Shown: positions 1-9,006, counted from the stretch's first letter. The stretch is 64,000 nucleotides of DNA from an uncultured Collinsella sp. (GCA_900541855.1 UQLD01000007.1:1-64000), one strand, 5' to 3'. Notes: generated from the letters alone by a model not told the origin. Numbers and translations are program-made.

Positions 1-13
1 CATGCGAACCTCC
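1..13 (-). promoter_or_regulatory. RBS and start codon of a leftward gene leaving the window
   Basis: Read on the minus strand, GGAGG (9-13) is followed by a 5-nt spacer and ATG at 3-1. This is a textbook translation start for a leftward gene whose body lies outside the window. A short hairpin (GGACCG/CGGTCC, 19-35) sits just upstream. The product cannot be known from here. Confidence 0.6.
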
Positions 14-97
14 AGTCCGGACCGCTTCACGGTCCAACTTTCTGTCCGCACCCCCTTTTAGGGACTATTTCACCGCAACTGAGGTGTGGATGTGGGG

Positions 98-1735
98 TTA
101 GCGCTCGTAAATCAAGTTACCTGCCAGGTAGGTGGCCTGAACCTTGGTGGCTTGCAGTTCTTGGGGGTCGATGGTGAGTGGGTTTTGATCCAGGACTACC
201 AGGTCGGCGTATTTGCCGGGTTCCAGGCTGCCGAGGTTTTGCTCGTCGCCCGCTGCGTACGCGCTGCCCAGGGTGTAGTTGCGCAGGGCTGTTGCTGCAT
301 CGATGCGCTCGCTCGGCAGCCAGCCGCCCTCGGGCCAGTGGCTTTTGGGGTCCTGGCGCGTGATAGCCGTGTAGAGCACGTTCATGCTGGTAACAGCTGT
401 GATAGGGCTGTCGGTACCGAAGGCTTGGCGAATGCCGCGCTGCTTATAGGTCGCAAACGGCCACATGATGCGGCTGCGCTCCAGGCCCAGATCGCGCTCG
501 GGGCCGCCCGGGTCGAGTGTAATGTGACAGGGCTGGCTCGAGGCAACGACGTTAAGCTTGCGTAGACGATCGATGTCCTCGGGCAAGAGGTTCTCCAGAT
601 GCTCGAGCGTGTTATGACTGTGCTGGGGCAGGCCATACAGTTCGGCGGCCTCCTCAAAGATATCGAGCGCGGCATGGATGGCACCGTCGCCAATGACGTG
701 GATGCGCACGGTGTGACCGCGCTCCGCGGCAGCGAGGACCAGTTTGCGCATACGCTCGGCCGGAACCGTCAGACGGCCCTGGTCGCCCGGGAAGCGCGGG
801 TTGGTATAGGGCTCGGTGAGATAGGCCGTGTGTTCGCTCGACACGCCGTCGAAGAACTGCTTAAAGCCTGGCGCCGAGAGCAGCGCGTTGTTCGCGTAGC
901 GGGTCTGCAGCTCTTCCAAGCGCGACTGGTCATCCAACAGCGTGGGGAACAGATGGGCGCGGATGCCCAACTTGCCGGCTGCCTGCAGTTTGTCGTAGAC
1001 GTCGTCGCGGATAAAGTCGCAGCCCGGCATGGGCATGAGCGACATATCGCATATCGAGGTGATGCCCTGCTCGGCCATACGCCTCATTTGATCGGCGTAA
1101 GCGCTTGCGATGCGATCCTCCCCCAGCCACTCAAGGCAGCGCGGTAGCAGCTGCATGGCAGCCGCCTCGTGAGCAATGCCCGTGAGTTCGCCGTTTGCAT
1201 CCTTGTCGTAACTGCCGCCCGCTGGCGGCTCGCTGTCGCGTGTGACGCCGAGCGCCTCGAGTGCGCGGCTGTTGAGCCAAAGCGTGTGCCCGTCGCCCGA
1301 ATACATAACGCAGGGACGATCGGGGAATGCCGCATCGAGCGACGCCTTGGTAGGATGCTCGGGCGGGTCCCAACGGTAATCACGCCAGCCCTGCGTCACA
1401 ACCCAAGCGTCGTCGGGCAGGTCCCGGGAAAACTCGAGCGCGTGCTGCACCAGCGCAGCCTCGGACGTGCCCATATCCATGAGCATGTACGGCGAGGAAC
1501 CGACCGAGGTATGGAAGAAGTGCAGATGAGCGTCATGGAAACCGGGGCAGACAAACTGCTCGCCGTAGTCGATAACCGGCGTGGCGGCAGGAGCGGCGGC
1601 GATCACGTCATCGGGCGCACCGACTGCGACGATACGGTCGCTTGCAATGGCAATCGCCAGCTCGCGGGCGGTATCGGTGCCGTCTTGCGCGGTAAAGACG
1701 TTCTTGGAGCGGATAATCCGATCGATATGTTGCAT
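98..1735 (-). CDS. YtcJ-like amidohydrolase
   Basis: About 545 aa, the usual size of the YtcJ-like branch of the amidohydrolase superfamily (metal-dependent hydrolases acting on C-N bonds, substrate unknown). A small beta domain (residues 1-60) leads into the first metal-binding motif CPGFHDAHLHFF (H70 and H72). Later stretches HVIGDGAI and FGTDSPI match the conserved His and Asp regions of the family, and the C-terminus GSLEPGKYADLVVLD is typical. The frame stays open about 300 nt further upstream, but similarity begins at MQHIDR. I chose this ATG because GGGG lies 6 nt upstream; ATGs at 1741 and 1747 are alternatives. The gene is divergent from the M20 hydrolase, so the two may share a control region and act on related amides. 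Confidence 0.85.
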   Translation of the reverse strand: MQHIDRIIRSKNVFTAQDGTDTARELAIAIASDRIVAVGAPDDVIAAAPAATPVIDYGEQFVCPGFHDAHLHFFHTSVGSSPYMLMDMGTSEAALVQHALEFSRDLPDDAWVVTQGWRDYRWDPPEHPTKASLDAAFPDRPCVMYSGDGHTLWLNSRALEALGVTRDSEPPAGGSYDKDANGELTGIAHEAAAMQLLPRCLEWLGEDRIASAYADQMRRMAEQGITSICDMSLMPMPGCDFIRDDVYDKLQAAGKLGIRAHLFPTLLDDQSRLEELQTRYANNALLSAPGFKQFFDGVSSEHTAYLTEPYTNPRFPGDQGRLTVPAERMRKLVLAAAERGHTVRIHVIGDGAIHAALDIFEEAAELYGLPQHSHNTLEHLENLLPEDIDRLRKLNVVASSQPCHITLDPGGPERDLGLERSRIMWPFATYKQRGIRQAFGTDSPITAVTSMNVLYTAITRQDPKSHWPEGGWLPSERIDAATALRNYTLGSAYAAGDEQNLGSLEPGKYADLVVLDQNPLTIDPQELQATKVQATYLAGNLIYER

Positions 1736-1822
1736 GGGCATCCCCATCTCTGGCAGGAAATTCAACACCCCCGAGTGTACTCCCCCGCCCTTGTAACAAA
1801 ACCCCAAGCGGCAAACGGCAAC

Positions 1823-1852
1823 TTTACCAGCCCTAGCGGCAGGTGGCATACT
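1823..1852 (+). promoter_or_regulatory. Candidate promoter for the M20 hydrolase gene
   Basis: TTTACC at 1823-1828 and CATACT at 1847-1852 are separated by 18 nt. A TGg just before the -10 box gives an extended -10. It lies about 50 nt upstream of the M20 start, in the divergent intergenic region. Confidence 0.45.
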
Positions 1853-1903
1853 GGAGAGAGCCTGTACGATTTTGCGATCAACCCAGCAAGGAGCAAATCG
1901 ACC

Positions 1904-3367
1904 ATGACGAAGACCAAGGCACAGCAGATTATGGCGGCGACCGAGGCTCGCGCGGCAGACGATGTCACCGCGGCCATCCGAGATATCGCCACCGAGTTTG
2001 AGCCCTACATCATCAAGCAGCGCCGCCACTTCCATAAGCACCCGGAGTTGAGCCTTGCCGAGGAGCGCACGACCTCCGACATCGCCAACCAGCTCGACGC
2101 CATGAATATCCCCTACGAGCGTCCCCTCAAGACGGGCCTGGTGGCGACCCTTCGCGGCACCGCGCCCGACGCCTATCGCGAGGACGGCACGCCGCGCCGC
2201 CGTATCCTACTGCGCGCCGACATCGACGCCCTGCCCGTTACCGAGCAGACCGGCGAGGAGTTTGCCAGCGTCAACGAGGGCTGCATGCACGCCTGCGGCC
2301 ACGACTGCCACATCGCCATGATGCTCGGCACGCTGCAGATCCTGCGCCATATGACCGACGACATCCACGGCGAGGTCCGCATCGTCTTCCAGCCCAGCGA
2401 GGAAAACGGCCAGGGCGCCAAGCTCATGATCGGCACGGGCGTGCTCGACGGCGTCGATGGTGCCTACGCCGCGCATATCTGGAGCGAAGTCGACGCCGGC
2501 ACCGTGAGCTGTGAGCCCGGCCCGCGCATGGCAAACACCGACTGGTTCCGCATCGATGTCCGCGGCACCTCGTGCCATGGCGCCATGCCCCAGCGCGGCC
2601 ACGACGCCGTTATGGTGGCTGCCGAGATCGTCAACGCCCTGCAGACCATCGTCTCGCGCGAGATCAGCCCCTACGAGCCGGCTGTCATCACCGTCGGCGA
2701 GCTGCACGGCGGCACCGCGCGCAACGTTATCGCCGGCACGGCCTACCTCGCCGGCACGGTGCGCACCTATGGCGACAAGACGCACGAGGAAATGCCCGAG
2801 CTTATGCGCCGCATCGTGGAGCACACCGCGGCAGCCCTGGGCGCAGAGGCCGAACTTACCGACTACACCATCGCCAACTACAAGGTCGAAAACGACGTCG
2901 CCTCGAGCGAGCGTTGTCGTCAGGCCGTGGTCAAGTGCTTGGGCCCCGCGGGCGAAGGCCATTATCGCGGCACGCTTTCGGGCGAGGACTTCTCGGAGTA
3001 CCTGCGCCGCGTGCCGGGCGTGCTCGCCTTTGTTGGCACGCGCAACCCCCAGATTGGCGCCACGTACGCCCAACATTCTTGCTTCTACAAGATTGACGAG
3101 ACCGTGCTGGCAAAGGGCTCCATGGTGGCCGCCCAGTATGCTATCGACTTTTTGGCCGAGCCCACGCAAGAGGAGCTCGACGGCCCCACGATCGCCGCGG
3201 TTGCCGAGACCAACCCCGACTTGGCCGCCAAGCTGCGCTCTGCCAAGGCCACGGCCGCTGAGGCGCGCGACGCCATGCACGATGCTCGCACCGCCCGCCA
3301 TGCTGCAATCAAGGGCATCCACGATGCGCGGGCTGCCGCTCGCCACGAGGAAAAGCGCGACGAGTAG
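1904..3367 (+). CDS. M20-family metallopeptidase / amidohydrolase
   Basis: 487 aa. Matches the M20D amidohydrolases (hippurate hydrolase, IAA-amino acid hydrolase and N-acyl-amino acid hydrolase relatives), cytosolic enzymes with a two-metal site. RRHFHKHPELSLAE near residues 35-50 is the family signature. MHACGHDCHIAMMLG near residue 128 and FQPSEENGQGA near residue 165 supply metal ligands and the catalytic Glu. RGTSCHGAMPQRGHDA belongs to the lid domain. The ATG is preceded by AAGGAG at good spacing; a longer open frame upstream lacks similarity. The last 75 or so residues are an Ala/Arg-rich, probably helical tail beyond the usual length of about 390-400. The substrate cannot be told from sequence. 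Confidence 0.9.
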   Translation: MTKTKAQQIMAATEARAADDVTAAIRDIATEFEPYIIKQRRHFHKHPELSLAEERTTSDIANQLDAMNIPYERPLKTGLVATLRGTAPDAYREDGTPRRRILLRADIDALPVTEQTGEEFASVNEGCMHACGHDCHIAMMLGTLQILRHMTDDIHGEVRIVFQPSEENGQGAKLMIGTGVLDGVDGAYAAHIWSEVDAGTVSCEPGPRMANTDWFRIDVRGTSCHGAMPQRGHDAVMVAAEIVNALQTIVSREISPYEPAVITVGELHGGTARNVIAGTAYLAGTVRTYGDKTHEEMPELMRRIVEHTAAALGAEAELTDYTIANYKVENDVASSERCRQAVVKCLGPAGEGHYRGTLSGEDFSEYLRRVPGVLAFVGTRNPQIGATYAQHSCFYKIDETVLAKGSMVAAQYAIDFLAEPTQEELDGPTIAAVAETNPDLAAKLRSAKATAAEARDAMHDARTARHAAIKGIHDARAAARHEEKRDE

Positions 3368-3401
3368 CCGTCACGCCCATCCATAACAGCCTGGCTAAAG
3401 C

Positions 3402-3441
3402 AAAGCGGGGGCGGACGTTATCTCAACGTTCGCCCCCGCTT
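3402..3441. terminator. Hairpin between convergent genes
   Basis: AAGCGGGGGCG pairs with CGCCCCCGCTT around a short loop. It lies between the converging M20 and DUF2752 genes and probably stops transcription from both sides. The T tracts are weak in both directions. Confidence 0.6.
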
Positions 3442-3473
3442 ATGTGTCGACCGTTTTTCTAGCGCGTCCTCCG

Positions 3474-3950
3474 TCATGCCAGGTAAGAGCGAAGGATGGT
3501 GAGCCAGCGTGGGGGTTCGAGGTGGATGATATCGTCGGGAACTCCGGCGGGCGCATAGCCGCCAAAGAGCAGACCGGCATCTGCCGGATTGACGAGGCGC
3601 ACGATCCATACGACGACGACCAGCACGCACAACACGGTGACCGCAATGTCGATACCACGCTTTAGCTTGCTCGATGCCACCTCCTCGCGCACGAACGCGA
3701 GCACAAACGCAATCGGCACCACCCAAAACAGCGGATGGTAGGCAAAGGCAGCCGCATAATCGAGGCGCAGCGCCGCCAGCCACGCCCTCGTCATGCCGCA
3801 TCCCGGACAAGGAATGCCCGTCATCAATCGAAAAATGCAGCCAATGTCGAGCAGGTAGAGCGCGAGCCAGGCGACAAAGAGCGCGCCGGTGCAAAAAAGG
3901 GCGCGGCGAAGGAGCTCTGCCGTGCCCCTATGTCCCTGGAAGCTGTTCAC
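3474..3950 (-). CDS. DUF2752 membrane protein
   Basis: About 158 aa with three or four hydrophobic segments. The motif GIPCPGCGMTRAW (two Cys, Gly-rich) is the hallmark of DUF2752, a family of small integral membrane proteins of unknown function. I prefer the GTG at 3950 because AAGGG lies just upstream and the start falls 13 nt after the stop of the preceding gene. The only upstream ATG (4010) would overlap that gene by 47 nt. It is the last gene of a leftward zinc-ribbon membrane-protein cluster. Confidence 0.75.
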   Translation of the reverse strand: MNSFQGHRGTAELLRRALFCTGALFVAWLALYLLDIGCIFRLMTGIPCPGCGMTRAWLAALRLDYAAAFAYHPLFWVVPIAFVLAFVREEVASSKLKRGIDIAVTVLCVLVVVVWIVRLVNPADAGLLFGGYAPAGVPDDIIHLEPPRWLTILRSYLA

Positions 3951-3963
3951 GCCGCCCTTATTG

Positions 3964-4590
3964 TTAGGCACGAGCGCCAAGGCGAGTGTTGTAAGCCGTT
4001 GCCATGGCATTGGTATTATTGATGACGATGTTCATAGCGAAGATGGGACCAAGGCCGCACAGGAGCGCGCCGAAGATCTGCCACAGAAGAACGGTGGTGC
4101 CGTTTTCCTGGAACACCAGGCCGTAGCGAGGAGCGTTGGCCTGCAGGCGGTTGCCAATCTTGTAATACCAGTAGTACGCGTAGAAGCCGCAGGTCACAAA
4201 CGATAGAAGGATGAATTCCGCCAGACCCGGCGTGTAATCGCCGTCATCCTGACACAACGTGTTGACGTCGCGTGCCAAGCAATACAGGAAGTAGAACGAA
4301 TAGATACCGCAGGTCACAAGAGAGAGCAGCAGCCAGCCGATCAGGCTGCGGTCAGCCTTGACGGGGCCATAGTCCATCGGAGCGGATGCGGACTGTTGGG
4401 CGTATTGACCGGTGTACTGCTGCTGACCGGTGTACTGCTGCTGAGGCTGGGGCGCGGGCTGAATAGCCTGGGCCGGAGCGGGCTGGGGCTGCGGGGCCGC
4501 AGCGGCAGAAGCGGCACCAACGGCAGATCCGCAAACAGGGCAGAATTTGGCATCATCCGAAATGGGAGAACCACAAGTGGTACAGAACAT
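3964..4590 (-). CDS. Zinc-ribbon DUF4234 membrane protein
   Basis: 208 aa. The N-terminus MFCTTCGSPI...FCPVCGSAVG is a CxxC/CxxC zinc ribbon. A Pro/Gln/Ala-rich linker (residues 28-70) with a repeated QQYTGQ unit follows. The C-terminal half has paired helices with the recurring motif SLVTCGIYSFYFLY / SFVTCGFYAYYWYY, typical of DUF4234. The start has AAGGAG upstream. The linker suggests the ribbon is tethered at the cytoplasmic face; function is unknown. It is probably co-transcribed with the DUF2752 gene. Confidence 0.85.
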   Translation of the reverse strand: MFCTTCGSPISDDAKFCPVCGSAVGAASAAAAPQPQPAPAQAIQPAPQPQQQYTGQQQYTGQYAQQSASAPMDYGPVKADRSLIGWLLLSLVTCGIYSFYFLYCLARDVNTLCQDDGDYTPGLAEFILLSFVTCGFYAYYWYYKIGNRLQANAPRYGLVFQENGTTVLLWQIFGALLCGLGPIFAMNIVINNTNAMATAYNTRLGARA

Positions 4591-4741
4591 AAGCTTCTCC
4601 TTTTCCTAAGGCGTCGCACGCCTTCAAACCTTACACGTCTATGTCCTCAACAATAGCCGCGACGTTGTTGCGCAACATTGATCAATTTCCGAGTAATATT
4701 GCCGCAACCGTTTTCCAGGCATTTTCTTGCTTTCGCCATAG

Positions 4742-4776
4742 AAAAAGGCACCCCGGGTTCAGTTGCCCAGGGCGCC
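4742..4776 (-). terminator. Rho-independent terminator after the 4785-6092 gene
   Basis: On the minus strand an 11-bp stem (GGCGCCCTGGG with CCCGGGGTGCC, two G-T pairs) is followed directly by TTTTTC. It begins 8 nt after the stop codon of the leftward gene. Confidence 0.75.
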
Positions 4777-4784
4777 TCGACCGA

Positions 4785-6092
4785 CTATTCGGTTTGATTG
4801 TTTTCGGCAGCAGGATTATCGCCCGACTCATCCGCCGGCGTGTCAACGGCATTCCAATCGGGTTCTGCAGGCGTCGCCTCGGGCGCCGGTGCGGGTGTAG
4901 GGGCCGGTGCCGGAGCAGACGTCGGCGCGGGCGACGTTGCAGGCTCAGGTGCGGGTGCAGGTGCAGCACCAGCGTCCATGGGATTAAAGCCCGTAGGTGT
5001 AGGCTTCTTCTCGCCCGGAAGCACAAACGTCAGGACATCGTCGGCATCCTCGTCGGCCCACTCACTGGCATGACGTGCCGCCCAATAGCCAACGGCACGG
5101 TGCTTGAGTATCTTGCCAAAGACCGTAAGAAATACGGTGACGAAAGCGACCAGCACCAAGAACAGCGCGAGCGTGACGCCACCGCCGGTAACAATTGCCT
5201 CAATACCCGTAGGACGATAGTAGTAGCTATACATACCGACAGAGGCAATGGCGCCAAAGACGACCGTCAAGATCCATGTGACAACGTTGGCGACCAGGCC
5301 CGTCAAAAACTCGGGAAGGAACGAAGCACAGAACAGCTTGGTCTTGTTGTGCTTAAACGCCGCCCAGACCTTATCGAGCGAAAACGCGCTCTCGACACGC
5401 CCGGTCACCGCAAAGTGCATCACGGCAATGTCGGCGAACATCTTAAAGAAGACACCCAGAATCGCCGAGGCAATTAGCGCCAGGACAAGCAGGCCGAGCG
5501 AACCGAACAGCGCAGCCTCGAGCGCATAAGAGCCGTAATAAGAATACGAGCCCGCGGCGCCAATTACCACGCCCTCCACCAGCGAAAGCACTACACCGAT
5601 AACGGGAATGGCAGCGATAACCTCGAGCGCGACCGAGATAACGCTCGAAAAGACTCCGAGACCAAACGACGTGGAACGCATGAGTGGACGGTCCATGCCG
5701 TCATCGACCTTGAGCGACAGATCGCGGCCCCACTCGATACCGAAGCCGGAACCGCACACACTCGCAATGCAAGCTGCCAAAAAGCCGATGGCAGCCGCAA
5801 TGCCGCCAATAACGGGAATAAACAACACGAGCACCGACACAACGCAAATCAGCGCCGGCAAAAACGCGATTTGGCATACACGCTGAAGCACGCCCGGAGT
5901 CTTAGTCATATCTTGGAACGCCTGAGCCACACAGCCCTTTGGCGCATTCGCCACGGGCGGTTGCGGAACAAACTGCTGGGGCTGAGGCTGTCCCTGGGGA
6001 GCGGGGCCAGCGGCACCGGCATTAGGAGCACCACACACGCCGCAGAACTTGTCGTTATCGCCCATGGGGGCGCCACACTGCGAGCAGAACAT
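4785..6092 (-). CDS. Zinc-ribbon multi-pass membrane protein (DUF4013-like)
   Basis: 435 aa. An N-terminal zinc ribbon MFCSQCGAPM...FCGVCGAP is followed by a Pro/Gln linker. About 300 residues of strongly hydrophobic segments come next, with a GFGIEWGRDLSL loop reminiscent of DUF4013 proteins. The C-terminal tail of about 70 residues is rich in Ala and Pro in alternation and ends acidic. The ATG at 6092 is chosen because the zinc ribbon starts there and AAGGG lies upstream; an upstream in-frame start at 6164 lacks support. The architecture parallels the neighbouring DUF4234 protein, so the two may form one membrane system. The DUF4013 assignment is tentative. Confidence 0.7.
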   Translation of the reverse strand: MFCSQCGAPMGDNDKFCGVCGAPNAGAAGPAPQGQPQPQQFVPQPPVANAPKGCVAQAFQDMTKTPGVLQRVCQIAFLPALICVVSVLVLFIPVIGGIAAAIGFLAACIASVCGSGFGIEWGRDLSLKVDDGMDRPLMRSTSFGLGVFSSVISVALEVIAAIPVIGVVLSLVEGVVIGAAGSYSYYGSYALEAALFGSLGLLVLALIASAILGVFFKMFADIAVMHFAVTGRVESAFSLDKVWAAFKHNKTKLFCASFLPEFLTGLVANVVTWILTVVFGAIASVGMYSYYYRPTGIEAIVTGGGVTLALFLVLVAFVTVFLTVFGKILKHRAVGYWAARHASEWADEDADDVLTFVLPGEKKPTPTGFNPMDAGAAPAPAPEPATSPAPTSAPAPAPTPAPAPEATPAEPDWNAVDTPADESGDNPAAENNQTE

Positions 6093-6241
6093 AGAATCAT
6101 CCCTTCGTATCTTGAACAAATCACTTGGATCGCAAACGATGTCTTTAGCATCATTATTGCCCAATGTGGGGTCAAATACTCAAAGATGACCGATTTGCAA
6201 GATACACGGCGCCAGCAGGCGGTTCGTTGGATACGTCTGTG

Positions 6242-7264
6242 CTAGTTCGTTCCGCGGAAGCCCTTGCCGACGATCTCGGAGCTGTCGACGATCGTGATAA
6301 AGGCACCCGGATCGACTTCGCGCGCATAGCGGCGCAGCTGCACGGCCTCGCGACGGCTCAGCACGCTCATGATCACCGTCACGCACTTGCCCGAGAAGGC
6401 ACCGTAGCCGCGACTGATGGTCGCTGTGCGGTTGAGATGCTTGACGATAAACTCCTCGACCTTAAGGGGTTCGGAGCAAATGACCGTGCAGACCTTACGA
6501 AGATGGATGCTCTCGATGGCCTTGTCGACCACGAGTGTCTTGGCAAACAAGCCAAGCACGCAATACAGACCGACACGCGGGCCATACAAAAAGGCCGCGA
6601 TGGTCACGATGCCGATATCGACCAGCAGCAGGGCACGGCCAATCTCGAGCGTCGTGCGGCGCTTGAGGATCATGGCAAGAATGTCCGTGCCACCCGTCGA
6701 GGCGCCGATGTCAAAGACAATAGCGCTGCCGAGCGCCGGCAAGATGACGGCAAAGCACAGGTCGAGCCACATATCACCCGTCAGAGAGACATCGGTCGGA
6801 ATAAAGAGCTCAAACAGCGAAACATAGGCGGACAACGCAAACGAGGCGAAGACGCTCCACAGGATTGCCTTGCGCTCCAAAAAGATAAAGCCCAAAACGA
6901 CGAGAACCGCGTTGATAATCCACATAAAGACGCCGACGGGCAGGGTCGGGAACAGCGTGGACAGAATGACCGACACGCCCGAGGTGCCGCCAAAAGCAAA
7001 GTGATTAGGGGTTTTAAACGCAACGATGGCGAAGGCCGTAAGAATCAGGCCCAGATTGAGCTCGGCAAAAAAGCGCGGGAAGCCCGGCTCCTGGCTGCGC
7101 TTTTGACCGACACGCTCGCCGCGCTCGATATCGGTGCGATCAACCACGCGCTCCATCGGCACCACGGGAGGACGATGCACCTCCTCGGCAGCACGCGATG
7201 CCGCCTCTGCCGCGGCGGCCTCAATCGCCCATGCCTTGCTTTCTGTTTCGTGCTCGTCGGCCAT
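6242..7264 (-). CDS. YitT family membrane protein
   Basis: 340 aa. After a 70-residue charged N-terminus, five or so membrane segments carry the YitT signatures GGTSGVSVIL and GASTGGTDILAMIL. A C-terminal soluble DUF2179 domain (about residues 245-335, TVICSEPLKVEEFIVKHLNR...) follows. The family is widespread in Firmicutes and Actinobacteria; transport is suspected but the substrate is not known. GAGGGG lies upstream of the start. It is transcribed leftward as a single gene. Confidence 0.88.
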   Translation of the reverse strand: MADEHETESKAWAIEAAAAEAASRAAEEVHRPPVVPMERVVDRTDIERGERVGQKRSQEPGFPRFFAELNLGLILTAFAIVAFKTPNHFAFGGTSGVSVILSTLFPTLPVGVFMWIINAVLVVLGFIFLERKAILWSVFASFALSAYVSLFELFIPTDVSLTGDMWLDLCFAVILPALGSAIVFDIGASTGGTDILAMILKRRTTLEIGRALLLVDIGIVTIAAFLYGPRVGLYCVLGLFAKTLVVDKAIESIHLRKVCTVICSEPLKVEEFIVKHLNRTATISRGYGAFSGKCVTVIMSVLSRREAVQLRRYAREVDPGAFITIVDSSEIVGKGFRGTN

Positions 7265-7380
7265 TACGGCAACCCCTCGTTAACAATTTGGAAACAATGC
7301 GCCCATTAGGGTAACGCGGAACGCGACGATTGCAACCCCTAGTTAGACGAGCGGTATGCCCACATCGGGGGGCATACAAA

Positions 7381-7421
7381 TAACGGCCGGCCACGCTTTT
7401 GCTTGCGCGGTCGGCCGTTTA
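7381..7421 (-). terminator. Hairpin downstream of asp23
   Basis: TAACGGCCG...CGGCCGTTA with an inner GC-rich extension forms a long stem. It lies 50 nt beyond the Asp23 stop codon, with only a weak T-rich stretch on the minus strand. Confidence 0.5.
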
Positions 7422-7439
7422 ACGTTTTCGCAGATAAAG

Positions 7440-7475
7440 CCTGCCAAAACAAACCTGTCCCTTTTTGGAAGGTTA
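7440..7475. repeat. CCTGTCCC-centre palindromic repeat, copy A
   Basis: CCTGCCAAAAC...CCTGTCCC...TTTTTGGAAGG is one of six related intergenic palindromes in the window (others at 12314, 30008, 39938, 42051 and 50003). Its right edge overlaps the TAA stop (7473-7475) of the asp23-like gene. Confidence 0.7.
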
Positions 7476-7994
7476 CTCGTGCTGGCTGGTGCGGTGCTCG
7501 TACTCCTCGGGGGTGATGACGTCCTCGATGCGCAGGTTGACACCCGCCACCTCAAGGCCGGTCATCGCGGCAAGGCGCTCGGTGACACGTGCCTTGACAT
7601 CGTCGAAGATCGCGGGCGCATAGGCGCCGTACTCGATAATGACGGAGATGTTGACGACCACGCGATTGTCATCGGTGACCTCGACCGTCACGCCCTTGGT
7701 CAGATTCTCGGCACCAAACTGCTCCTGCACAAAGTGCATAAGGTTACCCTTCATGCCCAGGACGTGCGGCACCTCGCGGGTGGCCATGGCGACGATCTTC
7801 TCGATCACACCGTTGGAATAGGTCAGCGAGTCCTCGGACTCGTCTGTTTCCTCATCATCCTCGTCCGCGTCATCGGCGGACTCGGCCTCGACGAGCGCCT
7901 CATCCTCGAGCGTCACATCCTCGGCTTCGGCGACGGCCGCCTCGTTCTCCTCGAGCTCGGTATCGGCCACATCGACCTTCGTATTAAAAGCCAT
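7473..7994 (-). CDS. Asp23/Gls24 family envelope stress protein
   Basis: 173 aa. Residues 1-60 are highly acidic and low-complexity. The rest is the Asp23 domain (GVIEKIVAMATREVPHVLGM ... VEVTDDNRVVVNISVIIEYGA ... VNLRIEDVITPEE). Asp23 proteins are abundant cell-envelope stress proteins held at the membrane by AmaP. AAGGAGG precedes the ATG. It follows the DUF2273 and AmaP-like genes closely enough (44 nt) for one operon, the arrangement expected for this system. Confidence 0.9.
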   Translation of the reverse strand: MAFNTKVDVADTELEENEAAVAEAEDVTLEDEALVEAESADDADEDDEETDESEDSLTYSNGVIEKIVAMATREVPHVLGMKGNLMHFVQEQFGAENLTKGVTVEVTDDNRVVVNISVIIEYGAYAPAIFDDVKARVTERLAAMTGLEVAGVNLRIEDVITPEEYEHRTSQHE

Positions 7995-8038
7995 GGTTCC
8001 TCCTTATGCCTGCCGCGGATGCGACAGTCGAATACATA

Positions 8039-8416
8039 TTAGCGGCCGCTAAACAGACGGCCGAAGAAGTTGACGATCCCGTTTTCGCCGTCGCGAATTT
8101 GGCCGATCACGGCGCCGATCAGCACGAAGAATGCAATGACGAGCGTGTCCCACAGGCCCAACGTGAGCACCAACACGGCGAGGATAAAGCCAGCGACGGC
8201 GCCAAGCGTGGTGTTGGGATGACGCACGGCATAGCTCCAGATGGCAGCGCCCGTACCCTTGATGAGACCCATAGCCTCGTCAAAATCCGCGGCCGCCGCG
8301 TCTTGTAACTCAGTTGCCTCTGCTTTGGAATCAACAGGTTCGTTCGCCGGCGTGGCGCTCTGGTCAATCGTCAGGCGCGGCGTACGAGCGGTCTTATCTT
8401 GATTGGTATCACTCAC
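8039..8416 (-). CDS. DUF2273-type small membrane protein of the Asp23 cluster
   Basis: About 125 aa: a polar N-terminal half, then two hydrophobic helices (TTLGAVAGFILAVLVLTLGL and TLVIAFFVLIGAVIGQI) and NFFGRLF at the end. This matches the DUF2273 proteins that accompany Asp23/AmaP. The start is GTG at 8416, inside the overlap GTGAGTGA with the stop of the upstream AmaP-like gene, with GGAGG 6 nt before it. Translational coupling is likely. The frame extends further upstream but only as a shadow of the AmaP gene. Confidence 0.8.
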   Translation of the reverse strand: MSDTNQDKTARTPRLTIDQSATPANEPVDSKAEATELQDAAAADFDEAMGLIKGTGAAIWSYAVRHPNTTLGAVAGFILAVLVLTLGLWDTLVIAFFVLIGAVIGQIRDGENGIVNFFGRLFSGR

Positions 8417-8954
8417 CGGAAACCTCCACGGTCTGGACGGTAGTCTTGGACGGCAAAAAACGGACGCGCGTGGTCGTACCCGGCGTGCCGAGCATGGTGT
8501 CGCAAGCTTCCTCGATGCGCTGCTGCATCGCGGTAGCCAGAGATGCCACGTCCTTATCGTCAAGCGCGATAGCCTCGACCTTAAAACGGACATGCGAATC
8601 GTCGGAACCTTGGACGCGGGCCTCGACATGCTCGATCATCACGCGATCGTCGCGCTCTGCAGCAGCCCTGGCGCACGAAGAAAGCGCCGCGAGCGTGACC
8701 TCGATATTGCGCTCCCCCGCCGGATGCACGCAGGACGGCTCGCGACGAGCAAACATCAGGCGGAAGAAGCTAACCAGCACGCCAATCGCCACAACTCCGC
8801 CGCATGCCGTCACGACAATGCGCGGCATGGGGTCGCGCATCAGCAGCATAAAGCGATACGTATACGGCCCCCAAAACTGGCAGACAAGCGTACCCAGCGC
8901 CACGATGGTGGCGGCAAGATACACGATCGCTAGGGCTCGTTTGAGTACGCGCAC
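8409..8954 (-). CDS. AmaP-like alkaline-shock membrane anchor
   Basis: 181 aa, beginning at GTG with AAGGGAG upstream. Two N-terminal membrane helices (about residues 8-30 and 45-65) are followed by a soluble domain ending in VEVSGE. The topology and gene order (this gene, DUF2273, Asp23) match AmaP, which anchors Asp23 to the membrane. The 8-nt overlap with the next gene supports an operon. Direct sequence motifs are few, so the call leans on context. Confidence 0.75.
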   Translation of the reverse strand: MRVLKRALAIVYLAATIVALGTLVCQFWGPYTYRFMLLMRDPMPRIVVTACGGVVAIGVLVSFFRLMFARREPSCVHPAGERNIEVTLAALSSCARAAAERDDRVMIEHVEARVQGSDDSHVRFKVEAIALDDKDVASLATAMQQRIEEACDTMLGTPGTTTRVRFLPSKTTVQTVEVSGE

Positions 8955-9006
8955 GCGGCGCTCCCTTCAAATCTCGGCTCTCGAAATGCAAAACGGTTCG
9001 CATCAT

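Noticed and set aside
1169..1903. Upstream extension of the M20 hydrolase frame
   Set aside because: It overlaps the amidohydrolase gene antisense and has no M20 likeness; the ATG at 1904 has a strong RBS.
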